Assembly (NCBI GenBank): GCA_037389465.1
Contig: JAZARR010000221.1
Span: forward strand, 288,501-352,500
DNA: 64,000 bases
Direction of reading: 5' to 3'
Source of the DNA: Baylisascaris procyonis
Taxonomy: Eukaryota; Nematoda; Chromadorea; Rhabditida; Ascarididae
This document shows, piece by piece, positions 12,001 through 23,550 of this stretch. The position numbers and the translations under genes are program-made. The first letter of the stretch is position 1. The number at the start of each line of letters is the position of its first letter. The notes under the pieces are model-generated. The model ran no database searches. It was not told the DNA's origin and saw only the letters and a program-made list of their open reading frames with translations.

Positions 12001-13227
12001 ATGAAAAGATGCGATGTGTTGTCGTAATGAGAGAACTGGAAGGTGGGACAGAAAAAGGAGGCATCGCATTGGAACTTCATTGCAGAACAGAAACTTTTAT
12101 TCATAAAGATAAAGCAAAAATATTTTCTACCATCAAAACGGGAAAAAATGCGCTGAAGTTCACTAAGTTCCGAAAATTTCATTGTGAAAGCCACGCATCC
12201 CATCAATCGCCTCCCTCCTCTCTATGGCGTATTAAGGTGTCGGCAGATTATCGTAACCACATATAAGAAACACCTTTTTGGTCGATCCCACAAGTAATGG
12301 GCAAAGAGTGACACTTGGAATGGCGAACACACAACGACACATTGAAAGCAGTGGAATTCAATATGTCAGAAGCACCGTTATTCACATGGAAAAGCGACGC
12401 TTATCTCAAACACATCGAAGGACACTGAAGTGATTGACGTTGTGGCGATCTTTGCGAGTGCTGAGCAGACATCGCATCGAGACACTCAGCAAAAAAACCT
12501 CTAATACTATTGGAACATTTTACTAGCTATCATTTGATGAATGACAAAAATAGATTTCAGTACAAAAAAAGAAAATAAATACTCCATTTGACAATAAAAT
12601 ATAAGAAATAAATGCAGTTATAAATCGCAATTATAGAATACTGCTTAAAAGTCGCAAGTTTCAAATGGGCGTAATAAAGAACTGCTAAGAAAAGCATTTC
12701 GTAGAAAAATAATAATCGGCTGAGCACAATAAAGCATCATAAATCAGATGATATGCAAAAATGGCTTGTGTGTGTTGTATCAAAGAGCTCAATAGAGCCG
12801 TGGAAACATCGCTATGAAGAGAAAAGTCAATTCAAAAGTAAACAAGCTGTGCACATAAGTATTACATTCACGTGAACGAATGGCTCATAAAAATCCTTAA
12901 AAGGTCACAACAAGCTTGATTATGTCTTCCGGAAGCTCTAATCTCTTGCAGTGCAGCAACTTTTTGAGTTCAACTACGAAGTTACCACAAGTTTAACTTT
13001 AAAATCAATTTCAAAAATAACTCAAAATATACGGTCATCATTTAAGGAAAACGCATCTGCTGACCATCGTTTCACTCAGAATTTTCGCAAATTATGGGAT
13101 TCAAGTCCCATATTTCGAAGAATCGAGAGTATATTTTCAAAAAACGGCTGAAAACCTGAAACTCTCTAACAAATGTAAAATCTTTTAGCACTGAATAAAG
13201 CGTTCCATCTGAAGTGCAGACACTCAC
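9084..13227. other. Mostly non-coding; one unrecognised 117-codon ORF
   Basis: The only frame of note is on the minus strand at 10058-10411, with an ATG start and a hydrophilic centre (KRKREEDEERLSHLASLADEG). A plus-strand frame starting at 10104 overlaps it, and I cannot tell which, if either, is real. A few frames of this length are expected by chance in 64 kb of this base composition. The rest is AT-rich with no repeat or domain I can name. Confidence 0.45.
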
Positions 13228-13270
13228 TCTGCGTCTTAACTGATGCGATGTTCTGCTCTATCTGGGACAT
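13228..13270 (-). CDS. Candidate short exon (unrecognised gene)
   Basis: A 43-nt open exon runs from a GTGGAAATGCAG acceptor to an A|GTGAGTG donor, phase 0 in and 1 out, encoding MSQIEQNIASVKTQ, which looks like coiled coil. It lies 550 bp downstream of the minus-strand exon at 13823-14010, but that exon ends in phase 2, so one exon between them would be needed. I do not recognise the protein. Confidence 0.35.
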
Positions 13271-13822
13271 CTGCATTTCCACACAAACACACAAGAAAAA
13301 TGCCATCTAGCAGTCCCAGAGTTTACCACAGAATAATATTTGATGTCGCTTATGCAATCAATAAACTATGAAAACAAATAAGGGCGCAAAACAGTTTCTA
13401 ACTGCGGGTGGTCATTTCAAAAGTCGGGCCCTCCCTCCCATACCCCATCCAGACCCAAATCGTAGCAACGAATATCCCACTACAAGAAACCGTTGTCTCA
13501 GAAATTCTATCTAAAGGTACAGACTGTATCGTCACGTTATAGTTTGCTCAGTCTGCATAGAGTAATGATGTCACAATGGGATCATGCATAAGGGGATAAA
13601 ACATATCAGAGTTTCTTCACAAAGAAGCTCAAAAATATATGATCTCTACTAATATCAAAAACTAGTGACTGTAGCAAGCAACGATTGATAATGACGCAAG
13701 CAGTGTTCAATAAAAGGCGAATGACATCGGTGACTGGCAAAATTAAAAATTGCTAAGCATGCACTCTTCATCAGTAACTGCTGTATTGGTCATCAGAAAC
13801 ATCAGTGACAGAAACAACTTAC

Positions 13823-14010
13823 AGTTTAGCGCGTGCTGTTAATTCTGGAGATGGGAGGTATGCGTCGAAAATACTTTCTGCTTGTTGTGGGGATCCGTTG
13901 TTGAGCAGTCGGTCATCAGTGCAGTCGTCTTGATGCTGTTTGGTCTTTGCACCGGTTAATGCCTCATCGACGTGCAACTCACTATCAACGTGCATGCTTC
14001 TATAAGATTT
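13823..14010 (-). CDS. Probable internal exon (unrecognised gene)
   Basis: The exon is 188 nt, phase 0 in and 2 out, from a TTCTTTTGCAG acceptor to a CT|GTAAGTTG donor, both strong. It encodes 62 hydrophilic residues, including SMHVDSELHVDEALTG, an acidic-polar centre and SPQQAESIFDAYLPSPEL. Composition and splice sites both suggest coding. There is no domain I can name, so the function is unknown. Candidate partner exons on the same strand are at 13228-13270 (downstream) and 18741-18780 (upstream). Confidence 0.5.
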
Positions 14011-14740
14011 CTGCAAAAGAATTCGTTAAACATCATTATAATACACACGTACTTTGTTGGGCATTTGCGTCGTATAACAATACATTTTATATCAGTGCAT
14101 AGCCATCTCGGCAACATAGACGAAGGGCTGCTCTAAACACGCATACAATCGCTTCTAATGCTTTTTTGTTGTGGCTATATAAAATGCCATCTACGCTAAA
14201 AAATATTTTGGAAAATTTTATCTTGGAGTTCCGATGGAAATTAATTCAGATCAAGCTATCCAAAGCAAATGTAAGCGAGAAGCTAATATTTAACTATTGA
14301 ATGAAAATAGCGCCATTATTGCTGGTAAGAAACAAGCATAGGAAGAGAGAAGCGGAAGTAAATGACCAAGTAACTAACAAGCTTCAGATTGGAGAAAATT
14401 CGGTTATTTATAATTTTTGGCTACACCGATCTCAAACCTTAGTTTAGAAAACGCTGATCTCAGTCTTTATTTTTGGGAACATACATTTCAAGCTTTAATT
14501 TCCGCAGTGTTACTCTCAAGCTTTATTTTTGGCAACGTTGTTCTCAAGCTTTGTGGTGCTACTTACAAAATTGTTTAAAAGATCTAAATACTTGTTGAGT
14601 GCGACCATCATTAAATTTAGCAGCAATATGAAGAGTTGATCTTAATAGAAAAAAAATCCAAACATAAATATAATAAAGAAAACATTACTGGAAGTTATCA
14701 CGCGCAATCTGTAATAAGCTTGAGGCGTTTGGAATTCAAC

Positions 14741-14759
14741 TAGACAATAGCAATCACAG

Positions 14760-14813
<54 letters not shown>

Positions 14814-14837
14814 GAAGTAGACAATAGCAATCACAGC

Positions 14838-14909
<72 letters not shown>
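14741..14909. repeat. Two (TA)n microsatellites in a tandem duplication
   Basis: The 20-mer TAGACAATAGCAATCACAGC occurs at 14741-14760 and again at 14818-14837, each followed by a (TA)n run (14761-14810, then 14838-14909 with one interruption). The unit of 20-mer plus TA tract was therefore duplicated as a block. Open frames through it are artefacts. Confidence 0.9.
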
Positions 14910-14913
<4 letters not shown>

Positions 14914-17900
14914 GAAGATTGCTGTTGCCTAATGAAGGTGAGTTGGAAAATAGAGCTGGAAGGTGATCGTCAATGTTTGCTTTACATAGACGACACGATG
15001 ACTGAAGTTGGCATTGGCGAACAAAAACTCTCCCAAGAAGAAAATGACTTTTGGTGAATATTGTAGAGCTAAGATACACAAGAAGCTATGATGCGCAATA
15101 GCTTAGGGCACATAATACAGCACACAAAGCTATTATAAATACAGAACAGAAATGAAAATTTTATTCAAACATCACATTCATATGAATGAGTAGACACATT
15201 ATATTTGTATATCTTAAGAGCAGATGTTCGTCTCTCTTCATTCAACTATAAAACCAGTGCTCACTTATATTTCTAAATGTCACAGCCAGATTGCTCTTAA
15301 GGTGCTTTCTTCATTTATTTTGTGCTCTGTTATCACAAATAAGTTTGATAAACGATAAAATTATATCAGAAAAACCAATTTGATGCTTCATCTCTGAAGG
15401 GTTGCATGATTAAAACGATCATGACGGTAAAATTGCTTCTGACCTCCAAAATACTCCTCCCTTCCCTCTCTCTTCCGCACTTTGTCCCTCCCACTCCCCT
15501 ACAAGGGAAACTCTTGAACAAAGCTACATAAAAATTTCCGCTGCTTCAAGTATTTTTACTACTTCATTCTGAGCGTGTAATGCATACCAAAATAAAAAAG
15601 AGCCAATTAGTTAAGATCGAACTGCTAGGCAATCCATTAAACAACATCACTCTTCCGGCGTCCTTTATCGAGTCCTATGAACATGGTTTGTATTGTAGGA
15701 AATATAGCTCACATACTTACAATAGAAAATTAACGGAAAGAATGATCGGAAGATAAACCGTCTATAAGGAGTCGATTTTGAATGTAATATTTTTGAAGCT
15801 CAACACAAAACCTTTGGAGCAATTGAAAAAAGCAGAATTTTAAGAATGCGTTAAGAACCTCGGCAATGCGCCAATATAATATTTTCACACAAATTATTCA
15901 TAGCAACGAACGTTCCAAGCTCGTTTCTTACAAATATTATAAAATTTCGGCGATGAAATAATCTTAACATAATCAACTTTTGGCACATGTCAAATATAAT
16001 CGAACATAACAAACTAATCAAGTAATATAATAACCAAGAAACGAAAATTATCAGGCAAATGAATTGCAAAAAGTTTTAACTTGATAGTCTATGTGGCATG
16101 CATTTAAACATCAAATAGAAACGGCTGTTTGCTTGGAACTTTTGGAAAAAAAAAGGATGCGTGAATGTGATTTGCTGCCAGTTTCATTCTTTTATGGCGA
16201 GAATTGTACCGTCTAATACACCTGATTTTCACCAAAAAATTTTCTTCTAAAATGATAAATGGAATGTGTGAAAAATTCGATGAACACTGAAAGAAGAAAA
16301 TGTTACTGAGAAGTAATTAGCATTTATCGGCATCAAATCCTGCTTTCTACTGCATCGTCGAAAAGGGCCATTACGCTTCGATGAAACTCGAAATTGGCAT
16401 ATGAATAAAGTGTGAGCCAAACAGTATCATCCAGTAGTATTCCGTTTTGTTGAGTCATTCTTTTATATTTCATAAATAACGAAACTCAAGAAGTTGAGCT
16501 AGAACTGCGTTTAATGGGATGCATCTCGCATCATTTCCGTTTTTCGTTCTAGTGGAACGCAGTACCGACAAACGGCTACTGGCACTAAATATTTATCATT
16601 CATCGACGTTGTGTGGCGATTTTGTTATTGGCGCATTTGTCAGGAGCACTTTTGCAAAGACATGAGTTGGATGAGTAGTTCTTTGTAATGCAACAACGCT
16701 ATCAAATTACCGAGATTCAATTGCTGGTGAAAGCATTTAGATTCAATGGAATGTGACGTGGAAGCGTTTGCTGTTAGTGCCGTTATGTGCACCACGCTCG
16801 TTCACATGGAGATTATATGCATGTGTGGCATATTATCGGATGGCACAAAACAAGAGTGCACTGGATTAATTTCAAACACATTTCCCATTTTCAACAACCT
16901 TTCAATTCATGGAATTCAGTAAGTTCCTGAAATTCTATGTTGATGCAAGAAAAAAGTTTGCAATACGCAACGTGAGGAGAGGGACTGTCCTGTGGAGATC
17001 ATTGCTCTTATGAACACTGAAATGAATAAATAAACAGCTGCATGAAGTGAATTCATCAAACTTTTTTAGAATTTTTCAAGAAAAGATTACATCCTATTTA
17101 AAAATATTCAACTCAGCTAAGAAAAGGACAAAATTCTAATCATACTTGATTGAACTTAAATTACTTCAGTGGAAACAAGAGTGCGACTTCTTCGACATGA
17201 GACGTGACAACGCCAAGTGACTATTCTTGGCTCTATAATGTGACAGATTTGCCGCGTACCTTCCAAATAGCCTTGAAGTACTGTAGTTACAAAAGCAACT
17301 TAACTGGATGCAATACTCATCTACAGAATCAAACAGACTTTAATGATCAAAAAGAATTAAAGCAGAAAAACGCGCAAGGTGGAAAAGTGGGGATGGTTGA
17401 TGGCATTAGATATTTCATGCATTCGGCGCTTTGCATCAACTGATTTTCCAAAGTAATTAGGTGGTGAAGTGAGTAAGAGGGGGAAGCCCACACGGTATGC
17501 GTTTTTGCAATTCGGTCACTTGACCAATTAGCTCATAGGTTATTTAATAAATAATAAAAGATGCCAACAATGGATCCATGTTTTCGACGCTTGCTGAATT
17601 ACAACAACGAAAATTGATATTTATGGTGTTTTTTGACGAAAAAAATTTTCGGACTTCAACGAAAAAAACAAAACTCAACGAACGACTCACTGATCATTCC
17701 AAACGTCGCTTTCGATACAACCGATTTTGTTGAAATGAGCGCATTCAACGATCAACACAATTCTATTGTCAATTTTCTTTGCGAATGAACGAAAGTTCTC
17801 TAGATAAATAATCCACTCTCTAAGCAACCTCTCACTGCTCTTAATTTCGAATAAGTGGCGAAGCGCATCACAGGACTAGTCACAGTATGTGCTTTCACAA

Positions 17901-18740
17901 TCCGCTTACCTAACTAACCACTTCTACGAGTTATCAAAGAGTGAAAAAACAGTATAGAAAAAACTTATCTTATAGTATGTGCAGAACAGTATATTCATGT
18001 ATCTAATCCAAAAAAGTTTTCCTGACGCAAATGGCGCAAAACGCAAATCTGTTCGACGCATATTGTTTATTACCTTCAAATTCTCGAACTTCCTGATATG
18101 TTCATGAATCACTGAGGAGATGCTCCCCTCCAATCAGCAATATGACCATCAAATTTTGCAGTTTTAGTCTGTTCAGTGGTTCCAGGAATGAAACTGCCAA
18201 ATAGATGGATAAACCTGCACGCCCACGCATTCACATGCAAGACAAGATTTTACGTAATGTATTTTGCAAACATACATGCGAAATTCGCAGTTTGCGAATG
18301 CGAATTTGTAAAAGCGCACCGTAAGCAATTATACACATCTCAGAAACAAGGATTTTTCTGAACAACTGACTGATTGCGCGAACCTGTATCAAAAGTAAGT
18401 CACTGGTTGCTTTTTCGGTTCTGAAACTGAAACTTGGTTTTAGAATTTCATGCGACCGAAATTTTGACAATTTCAGAGGTTCACAAGTAATCCTGAGACA
18501 GGTAAATCGAAACGAGAAAACTATGAATAGTAATATGAGTGCAAAAATGCCTAGCAATTTTTACGAATTTGCCTCCGCTGATTAAAGAGTTGAAGAAATC
18601 GCTAAGAAAGAAGGCAGGTAGGGAGCATTTCACAAAAAGTGCTCTAATTTGCTCACTTAATGGCACAATTCAGCTCTTTAAAAGCCATGGTGAAAGAGAT
18701 GCGACAGTATATTAAAGGAGACATACAAGGCAAAACTCAC
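14910..18740. other. AT-rich stretch, no supported gene
   Basis: No recognisable domain. A minus-strand segment near 15723-15766 has a CTTATAG acceptor and an excellent TT|GTAAGTATG donor around a 44-nt hydrophobic open exon, which could belong to the minus-strand gene suspected between 13.2 and 18.8 kb. A plus-strand open frame at 17204-17443 lacks splice support. A degenerate dispersed motif (GTATGYGCTTTTGCAA-like) at about 17490 recurs near 21300. Confidence 0.4.
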
Positions 18741-18780
18741 ATATAGCAAATAGCTTCGCGTACTGCCATGACAAGCATTA
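18741..18780 (-). CDS. Candidate first exon of the 13-19 kb minus-strand gene
   Basis: A GTTGTTGTTCAG acceptor is followed after two bases by an ATG and 12 open codons (MLVMAVREAICY), then by a strong AT|GTGAGT donor, phase 2 out. An ATG this close to an acceptor is how trans-spliced nematode first exons look. The frame starting one base earlier is also open, so the reading is not unique, and the link to downstream exons is inference. Confidence 0.3.
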
Positions 18781-18866
18781 CTGAACAACAACATTACCTA
18801 TATTAAGCCAATATACCTTCGAATCTAAAAATTCTAGGAGCAATTATCAATTCCCACTGCGACAGT

Positions 18867-18930
18867 AAGTTTTATTTATCAATTCTTATTACGGTAAAAA
18901 GTTTTATTTATCAGTTCTTTCTGCGTCAAT
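18867..18930. repeat. Two-copy tandem repeat, 32-bp period
   Basis: AAGTTTTATTTATCARTTCTT starts at 18867 and again at 18899, each followed by a diverged TTNCGG or CTGCG segment. Confidence 0.6.
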
Positions 18931-21900
18931 GAGTTAAGCTGCCATCAATAAGTTCTTGCCGTCCGACCACATCGAAACAGTGCACAAAACCAGTGCCGCC
19001 CGGATGATGAGCGCAAGTCCTAGGTTTTCGGGAAGGATGCGTCGATTGTAAATTGCGGCAGCTCTAATGTGAGTGTTTATTCAAATTTATTGGGAGCTTA
19101 AACGCATCGGCTAGACACAAATCGTTCATTGCATCTGACAACACTCGCAAACGTGCAATCCAACCATCGATGCCCAGTACGTAAATGTGCCATAAAAGTG
19201 GAATTGAATGGTCGCTGGAATGCATAATCAGACTGCTGTGAAACAATTCAGCGAACTGATTATGCGGTAAAACGGGGTCAGACTGGCAGAGTGCAGTGGA
19301 GCTCATCGATGAAACGATCGGATATTTAACTACAAATAATTATCATCTCATATAAATTCATTGCAATATTTAAATGAGATTCGCCCAGTTAGTAGATCAA
19401 TTTTTGAGAATACCAAATAGAACAATGATACTGCATATCTCTTTGTAGAATTCATTAAGCAATAAGCAAGTGGTCAAAAGAACCACTCGAATACTAAGTA
19501 TCTGGTGACACCTCATGACACTCACCACTATTGCTGATTTTGCTTTCATTAGAAATTACAAAGAAATGCGAACCTTGTTATGAGTCATTTATCAACCGTT
19601 CAATACGATGGTTAAATAAGATGGTTAAATAAGACGAAAAGAATCTTATTTGATTCCTCAACTGCGAATATAATAGGTTTAAGGGAATAAGAATTATGCG
19701 AGATGAAGAAAGAACGGTGCAAGATTGAGGCGGAAAACAAAGCCGACGAAAAGATCGATGAACATCATGAGTGAAAAAAAAAATCATAGACGAGAATAGA
19801 GAAGAGATTCGCTGATTCAAAAATTATCGGCGATTAAAAACGAAATAATATAAATTTGCCGTGAGAGGTTTGAATTGTCGCTTAGAAGGTGTTTGAACAA
19901 CAGTTCAATGATATATACCTTGACTGGTCATGGAATTAATGACAGCAAAAAATGACGTCTTGATTCTAATGGCTAGCATTATCCTTTCTTGTTTGGTCAT
20001 GCAAATTTTACTCATTAAAACAAAATAAGTAATGTAAAGCGAATTTTGCGATGGGATAAGAATAATAAAAGATGAGGACGAGTTGCGACCGTCCGTTTTG
20101 CAGCGACTTTGGATTGGTGCTCACGCTTTGTTGCCCAGGAAACAGATGTATAACTAAAGCTTGAATCATAAGAAAGCATCATTCGTTTTTGCTCAGACAC
20201 TTGTCTGCTCCCACCTCCCCCCATCCACCTTCGCAATTCCCATCAAAGTAATGCCTATATGCAGTAGTCTTCAAGAAAGGTCAGAAGGTGAACTGCAGAA
20301 AAGATTAACAGATTCTGGAAGGACATTCGCATGGTTTAAACTAGGCCAAGTTAGTGAGGTTAAGAGAAAAGAACCTCTTTAAAAGAGTTAATGACCGATA
20401 ATCGGAATGGAAGTAGAATGCAAGGAAGGAAAAGCTGAGAAAAACATCAATGGTCTGGGCTATGAACTGAATTCAAGTCTAAAACTCATATATTGGTACC
20501 TGGTGTTGCAAAATACTAGAGGATCTGTGACCGATATGGGTGACACACGTTAATTCCAACTATCACTTACAAATTGTCATGCCAACAGTTCCCAAGACTC
20601 TGAAGCTCTACACCTGAGTGAGGTGAAAGCGATCGGATTCAACCATTGCACCCAAAAGTGATTGAAGGATGTACTATTACACAAAAAATAAAAACTGAAT
20701 ATTCAGCTGGCAACAGGCGGCAGGAGGTTTCCCAACGCGACAGCGAAAAGCGACATTCCGAGCCGATCATATGAGCAAGGAGTGTCGCGAGAAGCGCACG
20801 TGGCACACAATCAATTCTAAAAAAAGACGAAACGCTGCTGCGAGACACTCTTTGCGACCACACGCGCCACCTCGCACACGCCACAGTCTGTGTGGTAGCA
20901 ACTCGACATGAACTCGAATACACTAATATGAAGCTAGAGGTTTGTCGCTTTCAAAACCTTTATGTTGTTAGAAGTTCACTGTAATAAACTTTAGGCCAAA
21001 ATTTTGTTGCAACAAGGCTACACATGATTATCGAGTTGGTCTCATGTAAAGGTGCTATGTGTATGCTTCGGTCTGATACGCTGAATTCGGCAACAACTAA
21101 AACTGGAGTTATAATATTAAGTAAGTGTAACATTCATCGTAGGACGACCCGCTATTTGATCTTTCATGTTGATAGCATGAGCTTCAAAAAGAACAACAAC
21201 ACATTTTAAGGCACTGAATAATTAGTGTGCATTCTGCACTCCTCGCACTTTGATTTCATATCTTGAACAAGTGCAGAACGGTGCTGAGGGGCTGGCATGG
21301 TATGTGCTTTTGCAACCGCTGACCTTTTAAATCAGAGCAATTGCAAAAATTGCGAAAAGAAAGTATTATATTGCAAATTGCTGCCTTCATTTTTTAAATA
21401 AACCGACCACTCACAATTCCCCAAAAATTGTTCGACTTATTGTGAATTGATCGCGATGTAAAATGAAAATTCGATCGGTGTAAGATGTATGCAAATTTTC
21501 CACACTTTTAAATGTCTACAGTAAATTTCGAACTTGATTGGTCAACTGGCATATGGTGTAGGAAATGTACATTATGCCCATCAAATTTTACAACTCTGGC
21601 TTGAGTAGCTTTCCAGTTGAAACTGTCGAATACGCAGACACACACTAACGAAAAAACTTGCATTTGAATAAGCCACTATAATGCAGAAGGGAGTCACTAT
21701 AATGCAATTTGCGAAAAAAAAACTTGCAGAAGCATTTAAAGAATAAATTTTGTTGAAGATTTATGTTTTTGATGAAGCCACTAAATGCATACGCATTTTT
21801 TAATATAAATGCTGTGGTACGTTGGTGTTCTGCAATGCCAACTACCAAATTGCCAATTCTAGATGCAAAACTCGGGCACGCACCTCACGAATCCGAGATA

Positions 21901-22035
21901 ACCTCGGTTGGAGATTCATTTCCAAATGGTCACCCATAATCGGATTGAACAGCGAATGGGTTTATTATCGTACAAGCAGAGAAACAAAACATAAATAGAC
22001 ATCATTATGCCAGATTGAAATGAGTCAGTAGATGG
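18931..22035. other. No supported gene; one open frame noted
   Basis: A minus-strand frame at 19064-19306 has an ATG start, 80 codons and a coding-like stretch (DGWIARLRVLSDAMNDL), but no splice or homology support. A GC-richer patch at 20690-20920 has open frames on both strands with contradictory splice signals. The rest is AT-rich. I assign no gene. Confidence 0.35.
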
Positions 22036-22910
22036 GCAACTACCACAACACCTGTTTTCGAGTCTGGAATGGATCTCTCCACTTGAGACGAGGTAGAGGG
22101 CGGCAAATACGCGTTGAGCAACTGCGATAGTTCATCGGTTCGTGCTGTTGTACTGTTTCAGCCGGCTGATTTCACGCATCCAGGAAAGTTTCCATAACGC
22201 AAAAAGAGATTGTACTGCCAATTTTGCATACACAGTGATAGAGATCGTGGTGCTTTTCGGTCCTCGACAATGTTTGGAGAAGACGGTGTCACCTACCACG
22301 AAGTGGCGGTGATGGCAACATGACGACAATTGAAGTGCTCTTCGATTTTGATGTCGTGTGGTGCTACGCGATTATTGGTAGCCGGCATCATTAAATCGAA
22401 ACTATACGCAATCGGTGTCCCAAAAAGTTTTCGGCTAAAGAAAAATGGTCCGATTCGCTTGGACAGGAAATTGAGCGTATGCCATCGGAAAGCACTAGAC
22501 TGCGCCTGCCATCCGTTCTTCCGCCTTCAGCTTAACGAATACATGGTTGGACGCTTCTAAAAAGTGTTCCGTTTGACCATTGCTTCGCAGGTGGAACACT
22601 TGATTCCGGAAGCTCGGAAGAAATCAGTAAACGATGTTGGCGTGAACTGCGTGTTGTTGCCTGTAACAACGATCTACAGGTCTTGAATTGAGTGAAAATC
22701 CTTTTCACGATACTGCTACTTGCAGACGTGAAAATAGAGGTCATTTTGACGATTTCGCGCTACTTCGAGTACGAATCCACAATGATGAGATTGTCGCTTC
22801 CATCGAGAGACCTTACGAAGTCAATGCAGACCCGGTTCGAGAGAGAGATCGATTTGGGGCACGAATCGTGCACGGCTTTAATTGGGCAGTTTGGAGACCA
22901 CAAATTCACG
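22036..22910 (-). pseudogene. Decayed Ty3/Gypsy integrase and polyprotein C-terminus
   Basis: On the minus strand, in order: VCIDFVRSLDGSDNLIIVDSYSK with a TAG where Trp is usual, then REIVKMTS and SSSIVKRIFTQF. After a frame change come VTGNNTQFTPTSFTDFF, with Asn where the second catalytic Asp belongs (DNG.QF), and FRASGIK. A further shift gives PPAKQWSNGTLFRSVQ, matching PP.HP.SNG.AER.VQ. Near 22290-22130 lies RHFVVGDTVFSK and REISRLKQ, the usual module after the integrase core (F.VGD.V..., R.H.NQL). At least two frame changes and several stops show it is dead. I did not find long terminal repeats, protease or reverse transcriptase. Confidence 0.75.
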
Positions 22911-23550
22911 CCAGCTACTTCATCTGTTCTGGTGTGATGTCGTTGAATTCAGCCATCTGTGATGCCGGTTGACGACCTCGGTATAGTCGGTGAGTAACTC
23001 CACTGAGTTCTTATATAGATATGGCCACGCGTAAACACCAGAGTATTGTGTCCGAATGTCTCGATGGTATCTTCAAGGGAAACATCGGAAACTCCTTTGA
23101 ACAGAATGTGGTTGGTGAAGCAGGCGTAAGCGGTTGCGTCCAGCTCGAAATGCTGAGGCGGTCCCTGACGATTCATCAAGTACAGAACTATCTACGAAAA
23201 TAAGGTCTTGATACGCCGAACATGAAGGTGCTGTTTGGATTGTAAACGAGCTCGGATAGCCATATCAAAAGTGAGTTTGTGACGAACCCAGCAACCGGTG
23301 CAGGAGGTGCAGTCGATCCGAAAGTTCAGAACATGCGTCCCACTTATTCCAGTAGCGTTCCCTGCTTTCGAGCTGCCGCCATTGCTCATCCTGCGCGCCA
23401 AGAATTGTTCAGAGAACCTCACAGCCGATCCTGCCGCAGTTTCCGAATCTCAATTGCCAGTTGTTGCAACCTTGTCGACCTCTTCAGCTGTTATGCAGAG
23501 GTCCAACACGCCCACACACGATGATTTAATGACGAATCCATGCTAACCTA
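22911..23550. other. GC-richer sequence next to the Gypsy remnant
   Basis: Several short frames are open on both strands (for example 22949-23179 minus and 23279-23546 plus), and base composition differs from the AT-rich surroundings, matching the adjacent integrase remnant. It is likely more of the same element or of its host insertion site, but I cannot identify gag, protease or RNase H motifs. Confidence 0.4.
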
